The position numbers were made by a program, and so were the translations under genes. A stretch of DNA of 64,000 bases from contig NC_010125.1 in assembly GCF_000067045.1 (NCBI RefSeq), positions 336,001-400,000 of the forward strand, read 5' to 3'. The notes below the pieces were generated by a model. That model ran no database searches, was not told where the DNA came from, and saw only the letters and a list, made by a program, of their open reading frames with translations. Shown in pieces: positions 27,415-36,257 of the stretch (the first letter of the stretch is position 1; every line of letters starts with the position of its first letter). Origin of the DNA: Gluconacetobacter diazotrophicus PA1 5 (GTDB lineage Bacteria > Pseudomonadota > Alphaproteobacteria > Acetobacterales > Acetobacteraceae).

Positions 27415-28611
27415 ATGAAAAACAACGAGAGCAAGACAAGAACTCAGCCGTCCACGCTCACCCAGGCCGACTGCGACCTGCCGTCCTTCAGGAAACTGGT
27501 CGAACGCACGGCCGATCCCGCGCACTACCCCCACGCCCACGCGATCGAACGGAACATCCCGATCTATGACGGGCAGGAACTGGCGGCCCTCGTCCGGAAC
27601 GACGCGGAACGCGCCGTCGCGGTGAAATCGGAACTCTGCGCCCTGCTGGCGGATGGCCCCGGCGTCGCGGTCTTCCGTGGCGCGATGGACGATCCCGGCG
27701 TGCTGGATCAGGCCAGTTCGGTCTTCGGTCGGATCATCGACGAGGAACGGCGCACCCAGAGCGGCGGCGGCGACCATTTCGCCAAGCCGGGCGCCAATGA
27801 CAGGGTGTGGAACGCGCTGGAAAAGCACTGCCTGGAAGATCCCGGGAATTTCGCCCGCTATTACGCGAATCCCGTCATCGCCCTTCTGGCCCGGGCCTGG
27901 CTCGGCCCCGCCTACCAGGTGACGGCGCAGGTCAATCGCGTCAATCCCGGCGGCGGCGCGCAGGCGCCCCATCGCGACTACCATCTGGGCTTCCAGAGTC
28001 CGGACGCCATGGCGCATTATCCGCGCCACGTCCATCAGCTTTCGCCGATGCTGACGCTGCAGGGCGCGGTGGCGCATGTCGACATGCCGCTGGAAAGCGG
28101 GCCGACGCTGTTCCTGCCCTACAGCCAGACCTATCTTGCGGGCTATCTGGCGGTCACCCGGCCCGATTTCGTGGAGTATTTCCACGCCCACCATGTCCAG
28201 CTTCCCCTGTCCCGGGGCGACATGGTCTTCTTCAACCCCGCCCTAATCCATGCCGCCGGCGCGAACAGGTCGCGCGATATCGGCCGGCTGGCGAACCTGC
28301 TGCAGATCTCCTCGGCATTCGGGCGGGCCATGGAAACGGTGAACAGGACGCGCATGTGCGCGGCGCTGTACTCCGCGCTCGGTACCCTGAAATCCGAAAA
28401 CATCCTGGATCTGGAAGGCATCGGCAATACGGTCGCGGCCTGCGCCGAGGGCTATTCGTTTCCCACGAACCTCGATCGCGATCCGCCGTTGCATAACCTC
28501 GCCCCCCGCACCCAGGCCCAGTTGATGCACGAGGCCCTGGACGAGCGGTGGAGCGAGCATCTGTTCGTCGAGGCGCTGCTGGCGCAGGACGCAAGAAAAA
28601 AAGGGGAGTAA
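27415..28611 (+). CDS. Phytanoyl-CoA dioxygenase (PhyH) family protein
   Basis: The 398-residue protein belongs to the Fe(II)/2-oxoglutarate oxygenases. The metal facial triad is visible as HRDYH (near residue 186) with a distal His in NPALIHAAGANRSRDIGR, which also supplies the 2-oxoglutarate Arg. Members hydroxylate or dealkylate small molecules. It starts 16 bases after AAGGAGG and heads a three-gene operon with an SDR and a Gfo/Idh/MocA enzyme under a divergent LacI regulator. The operon faces the ABC importer and iol genes, suggesting oxidation or demethylation of an inositol-like substrate (inference). Confidence 0.78.
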   Translation: MKNNESKTRTQPSTLTQADCDLPSFRKLVERTADPAHYPHAHAIERNIPIYDGQELAALVRNDAERAVAVKSELCALLADGPGVAVFRGAMDDPGVLDQASSVFGRIIDEERRTQSGGGDHFAKPGANDRVWNALEKHCLEDPGNFARYYANPVIALLARAWLGPAYQVTAQVNRVNPGGGAQAPHRDYHLGFQSPDAMAHYPRHVHQLSPMLTLQGAVAHVDMPLESGPTLFLPYSQTYLAGYLAVTRPDFVEYFHAHHVQLPLSRGDMVFFNPALIHAAGANRSRDIGRLANLLQISSAFGRAMETVNRTRMCAALYSALGTLKSENILDLEGIGNTVAACAEGYSFPTNLDRDPPLHNLAPRTQAQLMHEALDERWSEHLFVEALLAQDARKKGE

Positions 28612-28618
28612 GCGAAAC

Positions 28619-29455
28619 ATGACGACGAAGACAGGCGACCTGACGGGCAAGGTGGCCCTGGTCACGGGCGGCACGCAGGGGCTGGGTGCCGCCATCGCCA
28701 CCGTGTTCGCGCAGCGCGGCGCCAAGGGGATCGTGATCTGCGGCCGCAACCGTCACAAGGGTGAAGACGTCGCGGCCCGGCTGCGGCGCGATTTCGATAC
28801 CGACGTGCGCTTCGTGGCCGCCGACCTCGCGGACATGGACGACGTGCGGGCCGTCGTGCAGGCGTGCGACGGCGCGTTCGGCCGGATCGACGCGCTGGTG
28901 AACGCGGCGGGACTGACCGATCGCGGCACCATCCTGGACACCACGCCCGAATTGTTCGACCGCATGATGGCGGTCAACGTGCGCGCGCTCTTTTTCCTGA
29001 TCCAGGACGCCGTGAAGATCATGATCCGGGAATCGACCGAAGGCACGATCGTCAATATCGGCTCGATGTCCGCCATGGGCGGGCAGCCTTTCATCGCCGC
29101 CTATTGCGCCTCGAAGGGGGCGCTGGAAACGCTGACCCGCAATACCGCCTATGCGCTGCTGCGCAATCGCATCCGGGTCAACGCGCTGAATATCGGCTGG
29201 ATGGCGTCGGACGGCGAAGACCGCATCCAGCGCGAATTCCACGGCGCGTCCGAGGGCTGGCTGAAGGACGCGGCCCAGACGCAGCCCTTCGGCCGCCTGA
29301 TCAGCCCCGAGGAGGTCGCGCGCGCCTGCGCCTATCTGTCCAGCGCCGAATCCGGCCTGATGACGGGATCGGTCATCTGTTTCGACCAGTCGGTCTGGGG
29401 CGCGTACGATGATTCGCCCCATCCCGCCCAGGCCATGCGCCTGCACGGCGAATAA
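28619..29455 (+). CDS. SDR-family NAD(P)-dependent oxidoreductase
   Basis: The 278-residue short-chain dehydrogenase has the cofactor motif VTGGTQGLGAAIA, the NNAG-equivalent VNAAGLTDRG, the catalytic Ser in VNIGSMSAMGG and the Tyr/Lys pair in YCASKGALE. Substrates are usually sugar or polyol alcohols. It follows the dioxygenase gene by seven bases after a GGGGAG site, so they are co-transcribed. Confidence 0.88.
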   Translation: MTTKTGDLTGKVALVTGGTQGLGAAIATVFAQRGAKGIVICGRNRHKGEDVAARLRRDFDTDVRFVAADLADMDDVRAVVQACDGAFGRIDALVNAAGLTDRGTILDTTPELFDRMMAVNVRALFFLIQDAVKIMIRESTEGTIVNIGSMSAMGGQPFIAAYCASKGALETLTRNTAYALLRNRIRVNALNIGWMASDGEDRIQREFHGASEGWLKDAAQTQPFGRLISPEEVARACAYLSSAESGLMTGSVICFDQSVWGAYDDSPHPAQAMRLHGE

Positions 29456-29481
29456 CGAAAAAAAGAAACCAGGAGCAGGTC

Positions 29482-30624
29482 ATGACGAAAAACGTTTCAA
29501 GACGCACGCTGGGCATAGGGCTGATCGGCAGCGGTTTCATGGGTAAGGCCCATGCGCTGGCCTTTCGCACGGTGGGCGGGGTCTTCCCCCTGGCCGCCGA
29601 GCCCAGGCTGGAAATCCTGGCGGACATCTCCGCCGACAAGGCGGCGCGCGCGGCCTATGAACTCGGCTTCGCGCGCTTCACCGCGCAATGGGAACGGCTT
29701 GTCCTGGACCCGGCGGTCGATATCGTCGCCATCACCACGCCCAACCGCCAGCACGCCCCGATGGCCCTGGCCGCGATCGCGGCGGGCAAGCATGTCTATT
29801 GCGAAAAACCGCTGGCCACGTCACTGGAAGACGCCCGCGCCATGACCGAGGCCGCCGAGCGCGCCGGGGTGGTGACGCAGGTCGGCTTCAACTACCTGCG
29901 CAACCCGATGGTCCACACGGCGAAGGAAATCATCGCCAGTGGCGAGATCGGGGACATCATCGGGTTTTCCGGCCAGTATATCGCCGGCTTCATGGGCACG
30001 CCCGAAGGGTCCTGGTCCTGGCGTTTCCAGCCCGAGGAAGCGGGCGGCGCACTGGCCGATATCGGCTCGCACCTGATTTCCATGAGCCGCTACCTGCTGG
30101 GCGAGGTCGCGTCGGTCTGCGCCGGCCTGGATACCGTCTATCCCACGCGCACGTCGTCCGACGGCCAGTCGCACCGGGTCGGCATCGACGACCAGGCCGC
30201 GATCCTGGCCCGCTTCCAGGACCACCCGTTCACCGCCACGCTGTTCACGTCCTGGGTCGCGACCGGGCGTGAAATGGGCCTGTCGTTCGACGTCACCGGG
30301 TCGAAGGGGGCGTTGCGCTTCACGCAGGAACGCCTGAACGAACTGGAACTGTTCAAATCCGGGCAGGCCGCCAACCGCCGTGGCTTCACGCGCCTGACCG
30401 CCTCGCCCGCCTATCCGCCCTACGGGGCCTTTACCCCCGGCGCCGGCCATCAGCTTGGCTTCAACGACCTGAAGGTCATCGAGGTCCGGAACCTGATCGA
30501 CGCCGTCTGCGGCGTGGCGCCCGCCGAGACACCCTTCCGCGATGCGCTGCGCACCGCCATGGTCATGGAAGCCGTCCGGGATTCGTCCCGGACCCGGCAG
30601 TGGATGGACGTTCCCGCCCAATAA
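29482..30624 (+). CDS. Gfo/Idh/MocA-family oxidoreductase
   Basis: The 380-residue protein has an N-terminal Rossmann fold (GLIGSGFMGKAHALAF), the family's EKP motif (YCEKPLATSLEDA, catalytic Lys near residue 107) and a C-terminal substrate domain with GGALADIGSHLISMSRYLLG. Relatives dehydrogenate myo-inositol, scyllo-inositol or glucosides, and MocA acts in rhizopine catabolism. It closes the LacI-linked operon and lies next to an inositol-type importer, so a cyclitol substrate is the best guess. Confidence 0.88.
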   Translation: MTKNVSRRTLGIGLIGSGFMGKAHALAFRTVGGVFPLAAEPRLEILADISADKAARAAYELGFARFTAQWERLVLDPAVDIVAITTPNRQHAPMALAAIAAGKHVYCEKPLATSLEDARAMTEAAERAGVVTQVGFNYLRNPMVHTAKEIIASGEIGDIIGFSGQYIAGFMGTPEGSWSWRFQPEEAGGALADIGSHLISMSRYLLGEVASVCAGLDTVYPTRTSSDGQSHRVGIDDQAAILARFQDHPFTATLFTSWVATGREMGLSFDVTGSKGALRFTQERLNELELFKSGQAANRRGFTRLTASPAYPPYGAFTPGAGHQLGFNDLKVIEVRNLIDAVCGVAPAETPFRDALRTAMVMEAVRDSSRTRQWMDVPAQ

Positions 30625-30672
30625 GGTGGGAAAATCACGTGATTCGGAAAAATGGAATATATTACATAAAAA

Positions 30673-30702
30673 ATCCGGCGTGCCGATGACGGCACGCCGG
30701 AT
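30673..30702 (-). terminator. Intrinsic terminator of the ABC importer operon
   Basis: A perfect 13-bp stem (ATCCGGCGTGCCG / its complement) with loop ATGA is followed on the minus strand by TTTTTATG, a classic T-run. It lies between the convergent Gfo/Idh/MocA and binding-protein genes and may also stop plus-strand transcripts. Confidence 0.85.
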
Positions 30703-30720
30703 GAATTTCGCGGCCTGGTT

Positions 30721-31665
30721 CTACCGGATACCCTGTCCGGACAGCGCGATCACCGACGCAGCCTGGTCCTTCATCACCAGGCTGGGGCCCGAAGCCACGT
30801 CGCTGGCCGGCATCATCCCGTACCGCACCTTCAGGGCCAGGAACATCACCGGCAGATAGCCCTGCAGGTAGGGCTGCTGGTCCACCGCGAACAGCGCCTG
30901 GCCGTCGCGGATTTCCTGCAGGAAGCCGGGGGCGAGGTCGAACGCGCCCACCCGCACCTTGCCGGTCAGGCCCAGCGCCTTGACGGCGGAGACGGCGGGT
31001 TCACCCACGGTCTCGGCGCCCAGCCCGATGATCGTGTCGATCGTGGGATCGGCCCGCAACGCGCCCTGGATCTTGGCCTTGGTGCTGCTGGTATCCATAT
31101 CGACCGGCAGGACCTTGGATTTTCCGAACGCCTTCGCGAATCCGGCGCAGCGATGGTCCAGCGCCACGTTGCCCGGTTCCTGGTTGACGCACAGCGCGTT
31201 CGTGCCGCCGGCCTTCTTCATCGCGGCGCCCGCGGCCTCGCCGGCCGTGGATTCCTCCTGCCCGACATCCAGGCCGACGCCGACCTGGCGCGCGGTTTCC
31301 GCCGCCGCGTTGGTGGCGATGACGTTGATGCCGGCCGCCAGGGCCTTGTGAATGGGGCCGGACAGCGCATCCACGTCGGGCACGCTGACCACCAGCCCGT
31401 CGGGGTGCTGGCTGACGGCGGCGGTGATCAGGTTTGCCATCTGCGTCATGTCGAACGTGTCGGGCTGGCGGAATTCCACATGCACGCCGGCCTGCTGCGC
31501 GGCGACCTTGGCGCCGTTGCGCACGACCGCCCAGAAGGGATCGGCCGCCTGTCCATGGGTGACCATGATGATGTTGATCGACTTGTCGGCGGCGCGGCCC
31601 GCGGGGACCCACGCGGCACTGGAAAGCGCCAGGATGCCTGCCGCGATAACGGACGATTTTTTCAT
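30721..31665 (-). CDS. Sugar ABC transporter substrate-binding protein
   Basis: The 314-residue protein has a cleavable signal peptide (MKKSSVIAAGIL..., cut near residue 25 at GRAAD). A ribose/inositol-type Peripla_BP_4 fold follows: INIIMVTHGQAADPFWAVV, DALSGPIHKALAAGINVIATN, TIDTIIGLGAETVGE and QQPYLQGYLPV. It captures a sugar or cyclitol in the periplasm for the ATPase and permease encoded upstream on the same strand. The iol operon across the RpiR gene points to inositol or a derivative. Confidence 0.87.
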   Translation of the reverse strand: MKKSSVIAAGILALSSAAWVPAGRAADKSINIIMVTHGQAADPFWAVVRNGAKVAAQQAGVHVEFRQPDTFDMTQMANLITAAVSQHPDGLVVSVPDVDALSGPIHKALAAGINVIATNAAAETARQVGVGLDVGQEESTAGEAAGAAMKKAGGTNALCVNQEPGNVALDHRCAGFAKAFGKSKVLPVDMDTSSTKAKIQGALRADPTIDTIIGLGAETVGEPAVSAVKALGLTGKVRVGAFDLAPGFLQEIRDGQALFAVDQQPYLQGYLPVMFLALKVRYGMMPASDVASGPSLVMKDQAASVIALSGQGIR

Positions 31666-32470
31666 TTCTTTCTCTTCTTGTTATCGTCGTCTTGGAATGA
31701 TGGAAGCCTGCTACACCATCCCGCCCAGTTCGTCCGAAAGCTTCTGCATCTCCCGCCCGCCGGCCATCAGGCTTTGCAGGCGGTCCATGTCGATTTCCGA
31801 CTTCCGGTAGGAACCCAGCGTCTTGCCGCGGTTCAGGACCGTGAAACTGTCCCCCACGGCGAAGGCATGCCGCACATTGTGCGTGATGAAGACCACGGCC
31901 AGGCCCCTGTTCCTGACCTGGTCGATATATTTCAGAACCATCGAGGTCTGCGCGACGCCCAGCGCCGATGTCGGTTCGTCCAGGATCAGCACCCGCGCGC
32001 CGAAATAGACGGCCCGCGCGATGGCCACGCACTGGCGCTCGCCGCCCGACAGCGTGCCCACCGCCTGGTCGGGGTCGCGCACGTCGATGCCGATCTTGTT
32101 CATCTGGTCATGGGTGATGCGGCGGCAGGCCTTGAAATCCACCCAGCGGAAGGGAAAGACGCCCTGCACCGGCTCCCGCCCCATGAAGAAATTCCGCGTG
32201 ACCGACATCAGCGGAATCATCGCAAGGTCCTGGAACACGGTGGCGATCCCCGCCGCCAGCGCGTCGCGCGGGCCGTGGAAATGGGCGGGCTGGCCATCGA
32301 CCAGGAACGTGCCGCTGGTGGGCGCATGCACGCCCGACAGCGTCTTGATCAGCGTCGACTTGCCGGCGCCGTTATCGCCCAGCAGGCACAGCACCTCGCC
32401 CGCCCGGACGGTCAGCGACACGCCGGCCAGGGCGATGACCTGCCCGAATTCCTTGCGGACATCCTTGATT

Positions 32471-33699
32471 TGTAGAAGTCTCGACTAAATCTGACGGATG
32501 GTGTCTGCTGAAGCTCAACCAGTGCTGCGGCGGGGGCGGAGTGGCCGGGCGACGCAGCCCCCGCCGCAGCCATCGGAGGATATCCTCATGACCCGTGACC
32601 AGAAGATCATCCGCGCCAAAGTTGGCCTGCTGGAACTATCGAAGCAACTGGGCAACGTCTCCCAGGCCTGCAAGATGATGGGGTATTCGCGCGACAGCTT
32701 CTACCGCTTCAAGGAGCTCTACGACAAAGGCGGCGAAATCGCGCTCCAGGAACTCTCCCGCCGCAAACCCTTGCTGAAAAACCGCGTCGAGCCGGCGGTT
32801 GAGGAAGCAGTGGTCGCGATCGCCATCGAACAACCGGCCTGGGGCCAGGCCCGCGTGGCCAACGAACTGCTCAAGCGCGGCGTCACCGTCTCTCCTTTCG
32901 GGGTGCGCAGCATCTGGCTGCGCCACGACCTCGCTACCATGAAGCTCCGCCTCAAGGCGCTCGAAGCCAAGATGGCCCAGGAACGGCTGATCCTCACCGA
33001 AAGCCAGCTTGCGGCCCTGGAGAAGGCCAAGGCCGACAAGGAGGCCTGGGGCGAGTTCGAGACCGAATGTCCCGGCTATTGCGGCGCTCAGGATACCTTC
33101 TATGTCGGCACCCTGAAGGGCGTCGGTCGCGTCTACCAGCAGACCTTCGTCGATACCTACAGCAAGGTCGGCTTCGCCAAGCTCTATGACCGCAAGACCC
33201 CGGTTACCGCTGCCGACCTGCTCAACGACCGCGTCATCCCCTTCTTCGAGCTGCACGATCTCCCGCTCCAGCGCGTGCTGACCGACCGGGGCACCGAATT
33301 CTGCGGCTCTCATGACCGCCATGAATACGAACTCTATCTGGCGGTGGAGAACATCGACCATACCCGCACCAAGGCGCGCAGCCCGCAGACCAACGGCATC
33401 GTCGAGCGCTTCCACAAGACCATGCTCGACGAGTTCTATCGTGTCACTTTTCGCCGCAAGATCTACGACAGCATCCACGAACTCCAGGCAGACCTCGACG
33501 AATGGATGGATGACTTCAACCGCAATCGCACCCACCAGGGACGATACTGCTTCGGCAAAACCCCGATGCAAACCTTCCTTGACGCAGCCCACCACGCCCG
33601 CGAAAAAGATATCGGGCGCCACGTCGAACACCACATGAACGCGTAGCATCCACGCCGGCCACTTCAAGCCGTCCGTCAGATTAAGTGCAAACTTCTACA
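32471..33699 (+). mobile_element. IS481-family insertion sequence, copy 1
   Basis: This 1229-base element has imperfect terminal repeats: TGTAGAAGT...CTGACGG at the left and CCGTCAG...ACTTCTACA at the right. It is flanked by the perfect 7-bp direct repeat CTTGATT (32464-32470, 33700-33706). It is complete and interrupts the ABC ATPase gene. Copy 2 lies at 48924-50152 in the same orientation. Confidence 0.92.
32588..33646 (+). CDS. IS481-family transposase, copy 1
   Basis: The 352-residue integrase-type transposase starts at the ATG after GGAGGA ([20 protein letters not shown]). It has an N-terminal helix-turn-helix ([21 protein letters not shown]) and the rve core, with Asp in the [14 protein letters not shown] region, [11 protein letters not shown] (second Asp) and [20 protein letters not shown] (Glu). 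It appears functional. Confidence 0.92.
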   Translation: MTRDQKIIRAKVGLLELSKQLGNVSQACKMMGYSRDSFYRFKELYDKGGEIALQELSRRKPLLKNRVEPAVEEAVVAIAIEQPAWGQARVANELLKRGVTVSPFGVRSIWLRHDLATMKLRLKALEAKMAQERLILTESQLAALEKAKADKEAWGEFETECPGYCGAQDTFYVGTLKGVGRVYQQTFVDTYSKVGFAKLYDRKTPVTAADLLNDRVIPFFELHDLPLQRVLTDRGTEFCGSHDRHEYELYLAVENIDHTRTKARSPQTNGIVERFHKTMLDEFYRVTFRRKIYDSIHELQADLDEWMDDFNRNRTHQGRYCFGKTPMQTFLDAAHHAREKDIGRHVEHHMNA

Positions 33700-33798
33700 C
33701 TTGATTTCGATGATCGGCGTGCCCTTCGGCGGCAGATCGACCGCGTCCGAACCGCCATGCCCCGAGGATGTCCCACGTGGTGTGATGTAATTCATGGC

Positions 33799-34974
33799 TC
33801 AACGCTCCCCCGTCACCTTCCGGCGCAGGTTGTTATTGAAGATCACCGCAATCAGCAGCATCACCCCGAGGAAGACCTGGAACCAGTCGCTGTCGAACGT
33901 GGTGTAGCTCAGCCCGATCGACACCACGCCGAAGATGATCGCCCCGAAGAAGGCGCCCAGCGTCGATCCGTATCCCCCCGTCAGCAGGCACCCGCCGATC
34001 ACGGCGGCGATCACGGCCTGGAATTCCTTCTGCGTGCCGCGCATCGCATCGGTGGACCCGGCATCCAGCACCGTCAGGATGCCGACCAGCGCCGCGGCGC
34101 ACGCGGTCAGGATGAACAGCCCGGTCTTGACCTGGTCCACCGGCACGCCCGAATTGCGGGCCGCCCTGGGGTCGCCGCCGCTGGCGAAGATCCAGTTGCC
34201 CAGCTTCGTCTTCAACAGGCACCAGGTCGAAAGCGCGGTCAGGCCGACGAACCACATCACCGCGATCGGGATGCCGGGTGCGGCGGGCGTGCCGTCGGGC
34301 AGCAGCGCGATCAGGCCGTGATGCGCCGCCCACCGGAACGGGCCGCCGAAGGCGAAGCCGGAAAAGAGCGGCGTGAAGATGCTGTCCGACGCGGCCTCGG
34401 TAAAGCCGCGCAACTGGGTGGTGCCGCCCGTGACCGCCTTCAGCCCGACCAGGGACAGGCCGCGCAGGATGAAGAAGAAGGCCAGCGTCACGATAAAGGA
34501 CGGCAGCCGCGTCCAGATCACCAGCTGGCCGTTGATGGTGCCCACGATCGCCGCGACCACCAGGGTCAGCAGGATCGAAAGCAGCAGCGGCAGGTGCCAT
34601 TGCAGCAGGAAGATGCCGAAGGCCAGGCCGGAAAACGCGACCATGGACCCGATGGACAGGTCGAATTCGCCCCCGATCATCAGCAGCGCCACGGCCACCG
34701 CCATGATGCCGAGCTGCGCCGAGGGGTTCATGATCGCCAGCCCGCCGTTCAGCGAGAACATCGACCGGTCGGCGGTGAAGGCGAAGAAGATCCCCACCAG
34801 CACCAGTCCGCCGATGGCGCCCAGTTCGGGCCGGCGCATGGCCCGGACCAGAAGCGAGGAATGGCGCAGCCGCTCGTCCGGCGTGCCGGCCCCGTCCGGT
34901 GCGCGGGGTGCCGGGGGCAGGACCGCGCCCGGCCGGGCCGCCAGCAGCGGCCCACCTGAAGGTTCGATAGACAT
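33799..34974 (-). CDS. Sugar ABC transporter permease (RbsC/XylH type)
   Basis: The roughly 391-residue BPD_transp_2 family protein has about ten transmembrane helices. Diagnostic stretches are MIGGEFDLSIGSMVAFSG, INGQLVIWTRLPSFIVTLA and the EAA-like segment FQAVIAAVIGGCLLTGGYG. It forms the channel of the inositol- or sugar-type importer. The ATG at 34974 follows GGAG by nine bases; an upstream ATG at 34989 adds five residues. It heads the minus-strand permease-ATPase-binding protein operon. A palindromic GGAA-N6-TTCC site lies about 60 bases upstream. Confidence 0.9.
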   Translation of the reverse strand: MSIEPSGGPLLAARPGAVLPPAPRAPDGAGTPDERLRHSSLLVRAMRRPELGAIGGLVLVGIFFAFTADRSMFSLNGGLAIMNPSAQLGIMAVAVALLMIGGEFDLSIGSMVAFSGLAFGIFLLQWHLPLLLSILLTLVVAAIVGTINGQLVIWTRLPSFIVTLAFFFILRGLSLVGLKAVTGGTTQLRGFTEAASDSIFTPLFSGFAFGGPFRWAAHHGLIALLPDGTPAAPGIPIAVMWFVGLTALSTWCLLKTKLGNWIFASGGDPRAARNSGVPVDQVKTGLFILTACAAALVGILTVLDAGSTDAMRGTQKEFQAVIAAVIGGCLLTGGYGSTLGAFFGAIIFGVVSIGLSYTTFDSDWFQVFLGVMLLIAVIFNNNLRRKVTGER

Positions 34975-35031
34975 TCGATTATTCTCCATGAAACGCAGGA
35001 TGAACCGTCGTTTCTATTTTTATATGTCTAC

Positions 35032-35045
35032 GGAACGCACATTCC
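35032..35045. promoter_or_regulatory. IolR-type palindrome upstream of the ABC permease
   Basis: CGGAACGCACATTCCG contains an exact GGAA-N6-TTCC palindrome. From memory, this consensus was proposed for RpiR-type IolR in Sinorhizobium. The likely binder is the RpiR protein encoded at 35140-35997. Confidence 0.5.
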
Positions 35046-35139
35046 GTTCTTGTCCCCGCAAGGTCAAGGCGCAAACGCGTCATCCGCCCCGGCCCGCGCG
35101 CTTCTCACGCGTTTGTGCTGCCCGCGGACGGGGCGGCCG

Positions 35140-35997
35140 TTACCGTTTTCTGCCCTTTACGTCACGGATTTTGGCCACCGACGTGGCCAGCGTCATCACC
35201 AGCGCCGTCGCGGCGGCATTGGACCGGAAGCCCTGGAAATCCTGTTCCAGAATCTCGAACCACAGCCCGCCGGCGGGCACGACGGGGCTGAACGGACTGT
35301 CGGTCAGCACGATCGTCGGCACGCCCACCGCCTGGAACTGGTTGAACACTTCGATCGTACGCCGGGCATAGGGCGAATAGCTGATGACGATCGCGGCGTC
35401 GCGGTGCGTGGCGAAGGACGCGATCTCGTCCTCCATGCCGGTGGCCGACCGGACATCGACATGGCGGATCGACAGTTTGTTCAGCAGGTACGACAGGTAA
35501 TCCGCCACCGGCGCGGACCGCCGCAGCCCCAGGACGAACAGGGTCTCGGCCTCGGCCAGGACGGCGCAGGCGCGTTCCAGACGCTCGGCGTCGATGCCGG
35601 CACGCAGGCGCGTCAGCGACTGTTCCAGTGCGTGGGCGAAACCCTCCAGCAGCATCGTGGCCGGCGGGCTGGCGCCGTCGGGGCCCCGCAGGGCATCCAG
35701 CCGCGTCTGGTAGGTCGAGGCCCGGCCGCGCAGGCGCTCGCGGAAGACCACCTGCATGTCGGAAAACCCGTGAAATCCAAAGGCCCGTGCGAAGCGGATG
35801 ATGGTGGAAGGCTGGACGCCCGCCACGGCCGCGACGCTGCTGACGGTCCCGAAGGTGAAATCGTCCGGCGCCGCCATGATCGCATCCGCCACCTGGGCCA
35901 GCCGCTTCGGCAGCGAATCGTAGCGGGCGCGAATATCGTCGCGCAGCACATCGAAATCCTGAATCGGGATCGATCCGGCGGCCATGTCGTTGGGCAT
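35140..35997 (-). CDS. MurR/RpiR-family transcriptional regulator (IolR-like)
   Basis: The 285-residue regulator has an N-terminal RpiR helix-turn-helix (about 30-100: RLAQVADAIMAAPDDFTFG, SVAAVAGVQPSTIIRFARAFG) and a C-terminal SIS sugar-phosphate-binding domain (about 140-260: LFVLGLRRSAPVADYLSY, AIVISYSPYARRTIEVF). In rhizobia an RpiR-type IolR represses inositol genes until an intermediate such as a phospho-deoxygluconate binds. Here it lies between the importer and the divergent iol operon, with palindromes on both sides, so control of both is likely. Confidence 0.87.
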   Translation of the reverse strand: MPNDMAAGSIPIQDFDVLRDDIRARYDSLPKRLAQVADAIMAAPDDFTFGTVSSVAAVAGVQPSTIIRFARAFGFHGFSDMQVVFRERLRGRASTYQTRLDALRGPDGASPPATMLLEGFAHALEQSLTRLRAGIDAERLERACAVLAEAETLFVLGLRRSAPVADYLSYLLNKLSIRHVDVRSATGMEDEIASFATHRDAAIVISYSPYARRTIEVFNQFQAVGVPTIVLTDSPFSPVVPAGGLWFEILEQDFQGFRSNAAATALVMTLATSVAKIRDVKGRKR

Positions 35998-36058
35998 CGT
36001 GCTCTCGTATCGGGCAAGGGGATATGGGGTCGGTTATTTCACGGAATGAAATGCAATG

Positions 36059-36072
36059 GAACATTCATGTTC
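36059..36072. promoter_or_regulatory. Perfect palindrome upstream of the RpiR gene and iol operon
   Basis: GAACATTCATGTTC is a perfect 6-bp inverted repeat around TC. It sits about 60 bases before the RpiR start and 190 bases before iolC, and shares the GAAC/GTTC ends of the other candidate sites. It is a candidate autoregulatory operator. Confidence 0.45.
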
Positions 36073-36191
36073 AGGCCGCCCGCGCCGGGATTTCGGCCAT
36101 ATAACCAAGAATAATCATGATGTTGACACCCGGAAGGCGCCGGAATTGCCCGCTGGAAAACGGAATAAACGTTCTGTGATTTGACGCAAAG

Positions 36192-36205
36192 GGAACATTT
36201 ATCCC
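36192..36205. promoter_or_regulatory. IolR-like site in the iolC leader
   Basis: GGAACATTTATCCC matches GGAA-N6-TTCC at all but one base. It lies 53 bases before the iolC ATG, where a repressor would block transcription. Confidence 0.4.
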
Positions 36206-36257
36206 TAAATCGCCGCCAAGCAGGCCCGCCAAGAGGTCGCCCGAAAAGAGGTAAGGA

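Larger units (their letters stand above)
31711..33795 (-). pseudogene. Sugar ABC transporter ATP-binding protein, split by IS481 insertion
   Basis: Removing the element at 32471-33699 and one copy of its 7-bp target joins a 5' piece (33795-33700; starts MNYITPRGTSSGH and ends PIIEIK) to the rest (32463-31711). The rest begins [14 protein letters not shown] and continues with Walker [11 protein letters not shown]-loop VFQDLAM, signature LSGGERQ, Walker [10 protein letters not shown] and the switch His in FITHN. The restored protein is about 282 residues, a normal single-ABC sugar importer subunit. Its ATG lies three bases after the permease stop. A GTG at 32421 could give a shortened product, but without a ribosome site; the importer is probably inactive. 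Confidence 0.88.
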
